Assembly: GCA_002428265.1 (NCBI GenBank)
Contig: DIUR01000030.1
Coordinates: 186,001-250,000 of the forward strand
Direction of reading: 5' to 3'
Length of the DNA stretch: 64,000 bases
From: Bacteriovoracaceae bacterium UBA6153
GTDB lineage: Bacteria; Bdellovibrionota; Bacteriovoracia; Bacteriovoracales; Bacteriovoracaceae
Both the position numbers and the translations under genes were made by a program. Within the stretch, counting starts at the first letter, position 1. Each line of letters opens with the position of its first letter. The notes under the pieces were generated by a model. That model did no database searches, was not told the DNA's origin, and worked only from the letters and a program-made list of their open reading frames with translations. Of this stretch, positions 35,047 through 43,836 are shown in pieces.

Positions 35047-35190
35047 AAAAACTCCTATAAAGTATGTCTAACTTGATCCAATCCTTGAGTTAAATACGAA
35101 AAATCCTCTCTCGCAAAAGCTCTCATCCTGAGTGCTTCGATAGACTATACTGCAGAGTCTGTGCCAATTGTTTTGTACTGATTTGAGAAC

Positions 35191-35216
35191 AAAAAAGGGA
35201 CAGAGTGGCCCTTTTT
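35191..35216 (-). terminator. Rho-independent terminator of the 35247 gene
   Basis: AAAAAGGG (35192-35199) and CCCTTTTT (35209-35216) form an 8-bp stem on the minus strand with a 9-nt loop, followed by a T-run (complement of 35191-35196). It lies 31 nt after the stop at 35247. Confidence 0.75.
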
Positions 35217-35246
35217 AAAGAATATTAATTTGAGATGTGGCCAATT

Positions 35247-35702
35247 CTACTCTGCTGTTAGTGCAACATTGTCCAGGCGCAGGTGAATCTTGTTAGATGC
35301 ATCTACATAGTAAGTACTTTTTATACGTGATTGCGATGTTTTCTTTTCAAATAGACACTTCTTAAACGTTTTGTGATCAAGATAGTCTTCAAGATCTACT
35401 ATTGCTTGTTCAAAAGGAATATCTTCATCTGGATAAAAACGCAGCACTCTTTTAATAGCAGCTTCAGCATCTTCTAATACTAAAGAAGCATCAACATCCG
35501 TGCATCTTGAATAATCCTTTATAACGATCTTTTTATCTGTCAGGCGGCTTGATACGGGAAGGTCTTCAGCAACATCATACATAAACTGTGCAACAGCTGT
35601 AATGGCGTCTGAATCTTTAAATGATGTGATGGTGCGAGCACTAGCAGAAGCGCTCATAAGAGTTGTTGTAGATAAGAATAAAAATAAAAAGGCGTACTTC
35701 AT
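35247..35702 (-). CDS. Exported hypothetical protein (151 aa)
   Basis: A small secreted or periplasmic protein with a clear signal peptide (MKYAFLFLFLSTTTLMSASASA). The mature part of about 130 residues has two Cys (SRCTDVD, KKCLFE) that could form a disulfide, helical acidic sections and a short beta-like end (TYYVDASNKIHLRLDNV). No family is recognised. A terminator follows the gene, so it is probably a single-gene unit. The upstream side is a 645-bp intergenic region. Confidence 0.75.
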   Translation of the reverse strand: MKYAFLFLFLSTTTLMSASASARTITSFKDSDAITAVAQFMYDVAEDLPVSSRLTDKKIVIKDYSRCTDVDASLVLEDAEAAIKRVLRFYPDEDIPFEQAIVDLEDYLDHKTFKKCLFEKKTSQSRIKSTYYVDASNKIHLRLDNVALTAE

Positions 35703-36347
35703 AAAGACTCCGTAAAGTTCTCCATGATTAGTACGCCTAGGTGCTTAAAAGGTTAAATAATATTTTTTCATAGTAGCTAGCTAATAATTAGATAGCTTAT
35801 AGAGTCAGTATTTCTTTTGATACGCCCTGACTCTTATGGGTACCAACTCCATTTTCCGGAGGGGTGGGTGCATTGTAACCATTACTTTGTTCAGCCATTC
35901 CTTAAGTGCAGAGAGTGTAAAAAATCCTTTTTTGCCAATTGATTGGTCTCTCATGTGACGTATCCCCTTATCTAAAAGTTGATCTAAGCCATCCGTGCTA
36001 TCTGCTACACATCTCCTCCATCCTAGACGAGATAATCGACAAAAAACCCATCCTAGATTTCCTGCTTTCTTAATATTTAATAAAGCGAAGATCGTGCCAA
36101 TAACGCTTTTAATTGGTCCTACGGAATATCTGCTACTTGGTCCTATGGCATACCCGTACTAATGCTTTGAACGATGACATTAGGACACTGACAAATTGTC
36201 TCCGAGTACTATCTTCAGGGCAATGGTGACACTGTTAGCTTCTTAACACCCCCATGTAAAAATTTCTAAGGCACAGGCCTGCATCTCATTTACTGTTACC
36301 ATCAATCAATAAAACACGATCTAACCTGAATCTTTATGGAGCACTTT
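35703..36347. other. Long intergenic region with short repeats and dyads
   Basis: This 645-bp stretch lies between divergent genes and encodes no gene with a normal start. It contains a minus-strand open frame described separately, an 8-bp inverted repeat AGAGTCAG/CTGACTCT (35801-35808 and 35827-35834), direct repeats CCATCCTAGA (36018 and 36048, 30 nt apart) and TTGGTCCTAyGG (24 nt apart, near 36113 and 36137), and palindrome GACAAATTGTC (36190-36200). Promoters for both flanking genes must lie here. A structured RNA or degraded mobile DNA is possible; I cannot decide. Confidence 0.4.
35805..36158 (-). pseudogene. Open frame without start codon; possible gene remnant
   Basis: A minus-strand frame stays open for 117 codons between stops but contains no ATG, GTG or TTG in its first 60 codons. 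It includes segments such as GTIFALLNIKKAGNLGWVFC and KKGFFTLSALKEWL that look protein-like. Codons ATA, AGG and CGG, uncommon in neighbouring genes, are frequent. It could be a decayed or transferred gene, or a chance frame over a structured RNA. No family is recognised. Confidence 0.25.
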
Positions 36348-37013
36348 ATGAAAAAGACACTTCTACTTTCCTTAATGACAATTGCTTTCATTTCACAAGC
36401 GCAAGCAAAACCTTTTTTTGGGACTGTGGATAAGTACATCATGAAAACTAACCAGATCATTGAGATTGGTAGTAACGATATTGAAAATGGTAAAGGAATT
36501 TACTATGACTACAAAGACCAAAAAAGAAAAACTATTGATATGAGCGAAGTTTCAAAATCAACTAAAGAAGAAATTGCTGGAGTTAAGATTGGTGAAACAA
36601 TTCTTCTTACTACTGGAGTTGCCAACGATAAGTCTGGTGCCATCATCAGCCGCTACTGCTCAGTATTCAGCGTATTTGAAAATGGCCAAGCACATGTAGG
36701 ATGTAGAACATATAAAGAAGACGATGCTAACGGACAGATCGCGACAAACCGTCTGGATTTTATTGCTCACGTAGGAAGCTCAAATGTCACAGTACAAGTT
36801 GATGAACTTGAAGGAATTAGAACAGGTGAAAATAGATCTATCTATAACAACAAAACACTTAAAGATGGCAGAAAAGTAAAAGTCCTGGCGATTTTTGAAA
36901 ATGGAGAAGTTTTAGTTCAAAGATCTGTATTAAATATCCTGGATACATCTAGCATTATCCAAAAGCACGGTGAAGTTTTAAGAATCTCGATTTCTGACTT
37001 GAAAGAAATTTAA
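36348..37013 (+). CDS. Exported hypothetical protein (221 aa)
   Basis: A predicted periplasmic or secreted protein. I chose ATG 36348, with GGAG at 36338-36341, giving a normal signal peptide MKKTLLLSLMTIAFISQAQA; the in-frame ATG at 36336 falls on the Shine-Dalgarno. The mature region appears as two related beta-rich halves: AGVKIGETILLTTGVANDKS with ENGQAHVGC, and DGRKVKVLAIFENGEVLVQ. This suggests a duplicated SH3-like or beta-barrel module, but no family is recognised. A strong terminator follows. Confidence 0.75.
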   Translation: MKKTLLLSLMTIAFISQAQAKPFFGTVDKYIMKTNQIIEIGSNDIENGKGIYYDYKDQKRKTIDMSEVSKSTKEEIAGVKIGETILLTTGVANDKSGAIISRYCSVFSVFENGQAHVGCRTYKEDDANGQIATNRLDFIAHVGSSNVTVQVDELEGIRTGENRSIYNNKTLKDGRKVKVLAIFENGEVLVQRSVLNILDTSSIIQKHGEVLRISISDLKEI

Positions 37014-37039
37014 TTAATAAAAAGATCCATAAACAAAAA

Positions 37040-37064
37040 GGCCCAGAATATCTGGGCCTTTTTT
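37040..37064 (+). terminator. Bidirectional rho-independent terminator
   Basis: GGCCCAGA (37040-37047) and TCTGGGCC (37051-37058) form an 8-bp stem with ATA loop, followed by TTTTTT on the plus strand and preceded by AAAAA, so it can serve both the 36348 gene and the convergent FliG-like gene. Confidence 0.9.
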
Positions 37065-37068
37065 ATTT

Positions 37069-37503
37069 TTAAACGTATGTTTCTGAAGAATCCTTATTGA
37101 TGATCAACTCACCTTTATCAATCTTTTCGCGCACGACGGTCATAATTCTCTCCTGCGCCTCTTCAACCTTACTAGCGAGCTGTGGAGGTCCAATCAAGAT
37201 CTCTTCCATTTCCTGTCTCATCCCTCGCGGAGAATTTTTCATCACCGCATCTTTTAAGGCCGGAGTCGCAATCCTGAGAGCAAGACCCATATCAGGTATT
37301 TTTATTGATCTCATCAATTCAATCATCATCATGGGAGTTAAAAACTGCAGGTCTTCAAAAGTGTACATGCTTTTATGAAGAGTCTCGGCCATCACCGGGT
37401 CTTTTTTAGAAATGAGTTCCAGTACTTTTTCTCTCGCTGATCTTGAAAGCCCTGCCAGCATCTTTGCCGCTTCTTTCACTCCACCTTGAAATTTCATGGG
37501 CAC
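37069..37503 (-). CDS. Stand-alone FliG C-terminal-domain protein
   Basis: A cytoplasmic protein of 144 residues that matches only the C-terminal half of the flagellar switch protein FliG (full length about 330-340). Visible family features are GGVKEAAKMLAGLSRSAREK, ISKKDPVMAETLHKSMYTFEDL, LALRIATPALKDAVMKNSPR and GPPQLASKVEEAQERIMTVV. The middle and C-terminal domains that touch FliM and the stator are present, but the N-terminal FliF-binding domain is absent. No other switch genes adjoin. It might modulate the motor or serve another function. It lies 5 nt downstream of hldD. Confidence 0.85.
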   Translation of the reverse strand: MPMKFQGGVKEAAKMLAGLSRSAREKVLELISKKDPVMAETLHKSMYTFEDLQFLTPMMMIELMRSIKIPDMGLALRIATPALKDAVMKNSPRGMRQEMEEILIGPPQLASKVEEAQERIMTVVREKIDKGELIINKDSSETYV

Positions 37504-37508
37504 TCTCC

Positions 37509-38486
37509 TTAATAATGCGGATTTGGTTTCACCAGATAGTTTTGAACATAATCAAAAATTGCATCTTCTAGTGACATAAACTCAAACCCCGGAATGGCCT
37601 TATGAAGTTTATCCATCTCAGCACACGTGTAATACTGATACTGGTTTCTAATGGTCTCAGGCATATCAATGAACTCAATCTTGGGAGTTACATTCATAGC
37701 TTTAAAAGTCGCGTGAACCAGGTCGTGAAAGCTTCTCGCCTTCCCTGTTCCTAGATTATAAACACCAGAGTGGTGAGCTTTGTCAGGATCAGCTAATTCT
37801 ATCATCGCGCGCACCACATCTTTAACGTAGATGAAATCGCGAAGCTGCTGCCCATCTTTAAAATCCGGCCGGTGAGACTTAAAAAGTTTCACCGATGCTC
37901 CTGCGCTGATTTGTTCAAAAGATTTCTGAACCAGAGATCTCATATCTTCTTTATGATATTCATTGGGCCCAAAGACATTGAAGAATTTTAAACCAAACCA
38001 GTGATCAGGTTTTTTCTCTTCTTTTAAAATCCATTCATCTACTAATTGTTTTGAATAGCCGTATGGGTTTAATGGCAGAAGGCCCGCGATCTTTGCATGA
38101 TCGTCGCTGTAGCCTAAATTCCCGTCACCGTAAGTAGCGGCAGAGCTGGCGTAAATAAAAGGAATATTTTTTGTAGCGGCAAAACGAAACAATGCCTGCG
38201 TGTAGGCCACATTGTTTTTCATGAGAAAGTCCATGTTCTTTTCTGTCGTTGAAGAACAGGCCCCCATGTGAAAAATGAGATCTGTTTCAGCAATAGTGTC
38301 ATCGAAGTCGCCGTTAAAGAGTTCATCGGCGTGAATGTATTCCAGATACTTTACTCCACGAAGATTTTTCCACTTCGTTGAGTCTTCCAATTTATCGACG
38401 ATTACAAGATCAGTATGGCCTAAAATATTAAGCGTCTTAGCAAGAACACTTCCGATAAATCCTGCACCACCGGTAATGAGAATCAT
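37509..38486 (-). CDS. hldD: ADP-L-glycero-D-manno-heptose 6-epimerase
   Basis: Cytoplasmic NADP-dependent epimerase that makes ADP-L-glycero-D-manno-heptose for the LPS inner core, showing that the organism has heptose-containing LPS. The 325-residue protein has Rossmann motif GGAGFIGSVLAK at its start, the specific HMGACSSTTEKN stretch near residue 75, the Tyr-x-x-x-Lys of NPYGYSKQLVDE, and KFFNVFGPNEYHKEDM. All agree with HldD/RfaD. It overlaps the downstream end of the 38483 membrane gene by 4 nt. Confidence 0.95.
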   Translation of the reverse strand: MILITGGAGFIGSVLAKTLNILGHTDLVIVDKLEDSTKWKNLRGVKYLEYIHADELFNGDFDDTIAETDLIFHMGACSSTTEKNMDFLMKNNVAYTQALFRFAATKNIPFIYASSAATYGDGNLGYSDDHAKIAGLLPLNPYGYSKQLVDEWILKEEKKPDHWFGLKFFNVFGPNEYHKEDMRSLVQKSFEQISAGASVKLFKSHRPDFKDGQQLRDFIYVKDVVRAMIELADPDKAHHSGVYNLGTGKARSFHDLVHATFKAMNVTPKIEFIDMPETIRNQYQYYTCAEMDKLHKAIPGFEFMSLEDAIFDYVQNYLVKPNPHY

Positions 38487-38980
38487 ACATTCTCCTTAGT
38501 CATTTTAATTTTATCCATTAAGACCATAATGAAAAATCCTAATAGGACAAAAAGTTTTGCGCTATCGAAGTATCTATACATTGTGTGGTAACGAGCATGT
38601 TCACTTTGAAGAATTGCATAAGCAGGATCAGCGACTTCAGTGGCGTGGATTTGATAAGTCAGACTCGTAATCATCGGTGTCATGTGAAATTTATAAATGA
38701 ATGGAAGAACAAACATGGGAATGGCGATATAAAGCCATTTTTTATTTCCATGAACTTTTAAGTTTGCAAACGATCCGATTAAAACCGCTGCTCCAAAAAA
38801 GACTTCAATCGAATTAAATCGACCGAAGACAATCATTCCGATTTTTCCAGCATCAGTGATGCTTGATGAATTTCTAAAGACTGTAGGAATCGTTATGATG
38901 TCTACCAATACAGTCATTAAAAACCACGCCGTGATAAAGGGCAGAACTAATTCAATTACGACTTTTTTAAACGTTTTCAT
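38483..38980 (-). CDS. Small membrane protein (DUF4149-like)
   Basis: A membrane protein of 165 residues with four predicted helices: an N-terminal LVLPFITAWFLMTVLVDIIT, EVFFGAAVLIGSFANL, LYIAIPMFVLPFIYKF and a final KLFVLLGFFIMVLMDK. Between helices 3 and 4 is a His-containing loop (SEHARYHTMYRYFDS) resembling the DUF4149 family. Function is unknown. It is tightly packed: its start shares a nucleotide with the tatC stop and its stop overlaps the hldD start. Confidence 0.72.
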   Translation of the reverse strand: MKTFKKVVIELVLPFITAWFLMTVLVDIITIPTVFRNSSSITDAGKIGMIVFGRFNSIEVFFGAAVLIGSFANLKVHGNKKWLYIAIPMFVLPFIYKFHMTPMITSLTYQIHATEVADPAYAILQSEHARYHTMYRYFDSAKLFVLLGFFIMVLMDKIKMTKENV

Positions 38981-39720
38981 TATTTATGATCCTTCATGTG
39001 AACGCGGTGAAGATACGGGTGAACAACCAGTGAGACTAATAAAACTCCGATTTCAAAAAGAGCACAGCATGGAATCCATACCGCTATCATAGAAATGACA
39101 TCAGGAGGTGAAGCGATGGCCGCAAAAACAGCAAGGCCCACGTAAATATATTTCCTTAAAGCTTTTAGAGACTGCTTGGTTACAATTCCCATGAATCCTA
39201 AAATAAGCAGAATATTTGGAACCTGAAAAATAATTCCCAAAAATAATAAAATCTGACTAGTCGTTGAAATGTAGTCGCGAAGATTAATGTTGGCCTGAAT
39301 GTCAGTAACCCCTACACTCGATAAGAAAGAGAAGACGGCCGGAAAAGCAACATAGTAACCAAAGGCCATACCTGCAATAAATAAAAGCCAGCCAAGAATC
39401 ATGAAAGGCTTAACTGCGCGAGCTTCGTGTGGGTGAAGACCTGGGCCGATGAAAGTCCAGATTTGATAAAACCAAAATGGCGAAGAAAACATGATGGACC
39501 ACCAGATACTCACGTCAACCTGAACCCAGGCCTTCTCAAAAATACTGTGGTAGACCAGAGTTCCTGCGTGTGTATCTTTTAGCGACATACGTATTGGTTG
39601 AAGAAGCCACTCGGTGATATCGTCAACAAAATAGGTCGTACAGGCAAAAGCAATCACCAGAATGTACACAATTCGCATAACGACTTTGCGCAATTCTTCG
39701 ACGTGTTCCCAGAAACTCAT
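38980..39720 (-). CDS. tatC: Sec-independent translocase subunit TatC
   Basis: Six-helix inner-membrane receptor of the twin-arginine pathway. I chose ATG 39720 (MSFWEHVEELRKVV) because the family begins FxEHLxELRxR; a TTG at 39729 would add three residues. The periplasmic SPFWFYQIWTFIGPGLHPHE (F-W-F-P-region near residue 75) and the SPPDVISM loop near residue 205 are characteristic. Length is 246 residues, within the normal range. No tatA or tatB is adjacent; they must be elsewhere if the pathway is complete. Confidence 0.95.
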   Translation of the reverse strand: MSFWEHVEELRKVVMRIVYILVIAFACTTYFVDDITEWLLQPIRMSLKDTHAGTLVYHSIFEKAWVQVDVSIWWSIMFSSPFWFYQIWTFIGPGLHPHEARAVKPFMILGWLLFIAGMAFGYYVAFPAVFSFLSSVGVTDIQANINLRDYISTTSQILLFLGIIFQVPNILLILGFMGIVTKQSLKALRKYIYVGLAVFAAIASPPDVISMIAVWIPCCALFEIGVLLVSLVVHPYLHRVHMKDHK

Positions 39721-39817
39721 TTCTTTCAATTTTTTCTCACTTAACTATTGATTGCAATCTATAGGTAGAACTATATACTTAGAGAGAATAATTGTAAAAA
39801 AATGTCTGGGATTATCT

Positions 39818-40459
39818 ATGTTTAAGAACTCACTTCTGGCCCTTTTCTTGATTGTTATCATCGGACATAGTACTGAGATTAAAGCAGCACCCAACTACCT
39901 TTTACGATGCCTAGCAAAAGAAGAAGAAGGCCTTCATAAAAAGAACGTTCAAGACGCTAACTTCAGACTCAACCAAGAGTTTGTTAACGAGCTGGCCAGC
40001 TCTAACGATATCAATCTGAAAAAAAATTATGTCGATGATGTTTGCCAATCGAGATCATTCTCACCTTCTGTGGCCCTTTTAAGAATGTTGCTTTTAAAAG
40101 AGCACCAAATCTATGACTTGAGTCTAAGCGAAGTTGATGTCAGCATGCGCCCTTTTAAAATGGCCTATATCAACGAGTTTCAAAAACAAGTTCCACGCAT
40201 CTTTATTCAGTACCTCTCAGGCCTTCAAAGCGAGCTGGCAACCCCAGATTGCTTAGAAAGATATATTCCAGAGCTTGCAGGCTTCAGCGAAAAAATTAAA
40301 TACTTAGAAGAAGAAATCTCAGCTCATCAACTAATCACTCAAAAAAATAAAATTGAGTCGATGTTCAATAAACTAAAAGATTTTCAGACTATTAAAAAGA
40401 AATGCATTGCTGATAAAAAAAGATCAGAGAGTGCTATGAAGAAAAAAAAGAATCCCTAA
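39818..40459 (+). CDS. Exported hypothetical protein with helical C-terminus
   Basis: A 213-residue exported protein. I chose ATG 39818 because it gives a clean signal peptide (MFKNSLLALFLIVIIGHSTEIKA) with GGGA a few nt upstream; an in-frame TTG at 39752 would place 22 unrelated residues before it. The mature protein has two Cys pairs (LLRCLA, DDVCQS, PDCLER, KKCIAD), a helical centre and a strongly basic tail ending AMKKKKNP. No family is recognised. The last 36 bp overlap the convergent BFD-domain gene. Confidence 0.65.
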   Translation: MFKNSLLALFLIVIIGHSTEIKAAPNYLLRCLAKEEEGLHKKNVQDANFRLNQEFVNELASSNDINLKKNYVDDVCQSRSFSPSVALLRMLLLKEHQIYDLSLSEVDVSMRPFKMAYINEFQKQVPRIFIQYLSGLQSELATPDCLERYIPELAGFSEKIKYLEEEISAHQLITQKNKIESMFNKLKDFQTIKKKCIADKKRSESAMKKKKNP

Positions 40460-41224
40460 CTCTGACTTCAGATAATCACTAAGAGCAGATGTCAAAGCTG
40501 CATCTGTCTTCTCACTTGATGGATTTATTTTTACCGTTAAATGAAGGCCTTCAATATTTAAAAATTCAATCTGGTACTGATCAACTATCCCTTCTCGCTT
40601 CATCCAGGTATTTTTTAATTCCTCTATCTTAATGAGCAGCGGGCCCGGATACATGTTGGCAACCTTAATCCATTTTCCATTGGCATCCAGACGCGATTTA
40701 GAATGATCCATTCCTTTAATCAGCCCGTGCTGATTTCTCGTCTCAATGATAATGGATTCAATGGCCGGGCGACAGCTTCCACAGGCACTTGAGGCCATGG
40801 TCTTTTGAATAAGAGTTTTGAGTTCAAAATCTTTATCTGCTAAAACGTGCTCGACTATATCTTTTTTTGTAACAGAAAAACACAAACAGACCATGTCACT
40901 ATGCTCTTTATAAAAGCGTCCAATGCCCACATAATCGGCAATGGCAGATTTTAACAATGTTAATCCAAGTGCGGCCATGGGTTCCTGGCCAGATTTTGTC
41001 TTCGTGACAAATTGTAGATCAGATCTTTTGATAAGGAGAGCGTCAGTTAATGACTTTCCAAGACAGATCATTTTTAGTTCATCAAGTTCAATACTATATC
41101 TAGAAAACCCAGTCTCCTCATAGAAAAACTCTTTGATAGTGTCATTCTTAGGATTGATATCAAGAAAAAGACTGACTCCACCACCCTGCGCTTTCGCATT
41201 AAAAAAAGCAGTGGTTTCCATCAT
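40424..41224 (-). CDS. BFD/NifU-like iron-sulfur protein
   Basis: A 266-residue cytoplasmic protein with a [2Fe-2S]-binding BFD-type domain in the middle: DMVCLCFSVTKKDIVEHV, then SSACGSCRPAIESIII, giving CxC ... CxxC. NifU-type scaffolds have the same central module, but their normal IscU N-terminus is not recognisable here. The C-terminal 80 residues (KEELKNTWMKREG-like region, then a short alpha/beta end) could be a small accessory domain. It lies 4 nt downstream of map. Function is possibly iron-sulfur transfer or storage. Confidence 0.72.
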   Translation of the reverse strand: MMETTAFFNAKAQGGGVSLFLDINPKNDTIKEFFYEETGFSRYSIELDELKMICLGKSLTDALLIKRSDLQFVTKTKSGQEPMAALGLTLLKSAIADYVGIGRFYKEHSDMVCLCFSVTKKDIVEHVLADKDFELKTLIQKTMASSACGSCRPAIESIIIETRNQHGLIKGMDHSKSRLDANGKWIKVANMYPGPLLIKIEELKNTWMKREGIVDQYQIEFLNIEGLHLTVKINPSSEKTDAALTSALSDYLKSELGILFFLHSTL

Positions 41225-41228
41225 AGGA

Positions 41229-41996
41229 TTATCTAGGCTCGTCTGATCTAAGAGTCAGAATTTCATAACCATCATTTGTCACAAGAATAGTGTGCTCGAA
41301 TTGAGCTGACCATTTTTTATCGCGAGTCACGACAGTCCAGCCATCTTTTAAAACACGCCCTTCTTTTTTTCCAAGATTGATCATCGGCTCAATTGTAAAA
41401 GTCATACCTGGTTTCATCTCAGGTCCTGTTCCTTTTTTTCCAACGTGAACAACTTGAGGTGCTTCGTGGAAGTCTCTTCCGATTCCATGTCCGCAGTAAT
41501 CTTCAACAACAGAATAGCCATGCCCATGAGCAATTTCTTGAATGACAGCACCGATATCACCGATACGTCCACCAGGGCGAACAGTCTTGATTGCTTCTCT
41601 TGTACATTGGTAAGTCACATCTACTAATTTTTTTACTTCAGCAGAAACGTTGTTACCTACTAAAAAAGTTTTATTCGTATCACCGTGGAATTTATTTAAA
41701 TAAGTTGTCACGTCGATATTTAAAATATCACCGTCTTTAATAATCTCATCTTTTCTTGGAATCCCGTGGCAGATAACTTCATTGACTGAAGTACAAACCG
41801 ACTTAGGAAATCCGTGATAATTCAAACATGATGGATAAGCACCATTCTTAACAATAAAGTCATGGCAGAGTTTATCTATCTCTTCCGTGCTCACACCAGG
41901 GACTACAAAAGGAGCAATATACTCAAGGGTCTGAGCGGCCAGGCGGCCAGTTGCTCTCATAAGTTCAATTTCTCTTTCCGATTTAATAGTGATCAT
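41229..41996 (-). CDS. map: Methionine aminopeptidase, type I
   Basis: Removes the initiator methionine from new proteins. The 255-residue pita-bread enzyme shows all five metal ligands in context: NIDVTTYLNKFHGDTN (two Asp), GHGIGRDFHEAP (His), FTIEPMI (Glu) and FEHTILVT (Glu). The upstream substrate His is in YHGFPKSVCTSVNEVICHG. No N-terminal zinc-finger extension is present, so it is the ordinary bacterial short form. It is likely cotranscribed with the BFD protein gene. Confidence 0.97.
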   Translation of the reverse strand: MITIKSEREIELMRATGRLAAQTLEYIAPFVVPGVSTEEIDKLCHDFIVKNGAYPSCLNYHGFPKSVCTSVNEVICHGIPRKDEIIKDGDILNIDVTTYLNKFHGDTNKTFLVGNNVSAEVKKLVDVTYQCTREAIKTVRPGGRIGDIGAVIQEIAHGHGYSVVEDYCGHGIGRDFHEAPQVVHVGKKGTGPEMKPGMTFTIEPMINLGKKEGRVLKDGWTVVTRDKKWSAQFEHTILVTNDGYEILTLRSDEPR

Positions 41997-42129
41997 AGCT
42001 AATTTTCCAACGTGATTTACAAATATTGTTGAATATCATTGAAGATTTTACACTCTACAGACATATTGCATGGCGCCATCTTCTTATAAATGATATAAAT
42101 CCGACTCTCTTGCCTCTTATGGAGAAACA

Positions 42130-43836
42130 ATGAAGGCATTCTGTCTAGTTATACTAACCTTGGCCGTACTTTACAATCCAAAAGTAAAAGCGGCGTATGA
42201 TGCAAGAGAAATTCTCTTGATCGAAACTGCGTCGAGTGATGCAGATAGAATTGTTATCAAAAAGAAGAACCCCCTTAAAGATATAGCTGAAAATACCAGA
42301 AATTATGCCGAACTCATGCGAATTTTCAAAGACCTGGGGCAAAGTAATGTGCAGCTTTCACTGAGGCTTTTGGATAAAATTCAAAACCACAACACTCTAT
42401 CCGGCGATGATCTTTATTTAATCAAAAGATCCTTTGAGACATTTACTAAAGTTAATAAACTTATGCTGGAGTTCGCTGACCTTTATCAGTTCAGGTCCTC
42501 TACAATGAGTAAGACTTTTGCCCGTCCTGAAAATAAAATGCCTATGGTTAAGTCTCATCTGATTTGGCTGTCTTCTCACGCTCTTCTTATGGATCAGATT
42601 GAGTCTCTTCATAAAATTCTCTATCTCACTGACGGTGCTTTCAGAAGAATATTTAAGACAAGTATTGATGTTCAACAGCTTTCTCAAAAAGAAAAAGAGC
42701 ACCTGAAGCAGCTGGGAGAAATGGTAAAAAAGATTGTGATGACAGTCGAGTCTGCTAAATTTCAACAACAAATTATTATGGTGAAATCAATTGCCAGTGA
42801 TCTTAAAATCATCTTGAAAAATGATGAAGTTGCCAAAAAAGTTCTGAGTGAAGTTGTTGAAAATAAAATTTCAAAAGACATCGCTCAGGGAAGAACTGAA
42901 TTTAAAATGAAGGTCTTCGCTCAAGGAGATGCCGTCATTAGGTTTTTTAATAGAGTCACAAATATCTTAAGTGGTCTTTTTGGAAATATCGCCGGTGCCA
43001 TTCATTGGAGAGAAGGCCATTTATTAAATAATGAAACGGCCTTAGAAATAGCTAAAAAATCTCTTAGACCTATGGACATTATCCTGGAAAAAAGCCCCTT
43101 TGTTTTAACTGATAAATTTATTCCCGGTCACTTCGGCCACGTGGCCATCTATCTTGGAACCAGAACTCAGTTAGAAGAAATCGGCATGTGGAACCATCCG
43201 GATATTGAACCTTACCAAAGTGATATTGAGGCAGGTAAAACTATCTTAGAAGCAGTCAGACCCGGCGTAAGGCTCAATAGCGTTGATGCTTTTATGAACA
43301 TCGATGAATTTACTATTATGAGAAAATCTGACGGGCTCAATTCAAATCTTCAGGTCTCTGAGCAAATCAGCCGAGGGATGAATCAGATCGGCAAAAGTTA
43401 TGACTTTAACTTTGATATCTCGACCCTTGATAAAATCGTGTGCTCCGAGTTGATTTACATTGTTTTCGGTCACGTGAGCTGGCCTACGAGATACCGTCTG
43501 GGAAGACCTACGGTTACTCCTGATGATATTGCCGAAGTGATGTTTCAAAAAGGCACGCATTTTCAAATGACAGATTACGTGCTCTCTACTGAGCGTCATA
43601 GAGTCGAGCTGCAGACTCTGGATAAGCTAGCGGACACATTTGAGTACGAGTTACGTGCAGAAAATGGTGATGTTCCCCAAGATCCTAAAGATCCTACGAA
43701 TAGCTTCTGGAAAAAAGAGACAAAGTGCTATAATGTTTCTGTGGGAACGTCGGGATCTGCTGATATGGACTTCGATCGCAGAGAATGTAAAACGACGTAT
43801 AAACAATATTTTTATGAAGAAACATCCGGAATCTAG
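42130..43836 (+). CDS. Exported YiiX-like (permuted papain-fold) hydrolase, paralogue A
   Basis: A secreted protein of 568 residues with signal peptide MKAFCLVILTLAVLYNPKVKA and a good Shine-Dalgarno (GGAG before ATG 42130). Residues 30-300 are helical. From about 310 comes the YiiX/DUF830 cysteine-hydrolase domain: RPMDIILEKSPF, GHFGHVAIYLG (catalytic His), then DKIVCSELIYIVF (catalytic Cys). Such enzymes act on peptides, amides or lipids. A second copy lies 2.7 kb downstream. The next gene (dehydrogenase) overlaps its last 23 bp. Target is unknown; action outside the cytoplasm is likely. Confidence 0.8.
   Translation: MKAFCLVILTLAVLYNPKVKAAYDAREILLIETASSDADRIVIKKKNPLKDIAENTRNYAELMRIFKDLGQSNVQLSLRLLDKIQNHNTLSGDDLYLIKRSFETFTKVNKLMLEFADLYQFRSSTMSKTFARPENKMPMVKSHLIWLSSHALLMDQIESLHKILYLTDGAFRRIFKTSIDVQQLSQKEKEHLKQLGEMVKKIVMTVESAKFQQQIIMVKSIASDLKIILKNDEVAKKVLSEVVENKISKDIAQGRTEFKMKVFAQGDAVIRFFNRVTNILSGLFGNIAGAIHWREGHLLNNETALEIAKKSLRPMDIILEKSPFVLTDKFIPGHFGHVAIYLGTRTQLEEIGMWNHPDIEPYQSDIEAGKTILEAVRPGVRLNSVDAFMNIDEFTIMRKSDGLNSNLQVSEQISRGMNQIGKSYDFNFDISTLDKIVCSELIYIVFGHVSWPTRYRLGRPTVTPDDIAEVMFQKGTHFQMTDYVLSTERHRVELQTLDKLADTFEYELRAENGDVPQDPKDPTNSFWKKETKCYNVSVGTSGSADMDFDRRECKTTYKQYFYEETSGI

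Noticed and set aside
43640..43813. Upstream extension of the 2-hydroxyacid dehydrogenase gene
   Set aside because: It lies in another frame within the YiiX-like gene; family-like sequence begins only after the ATG at 43814.
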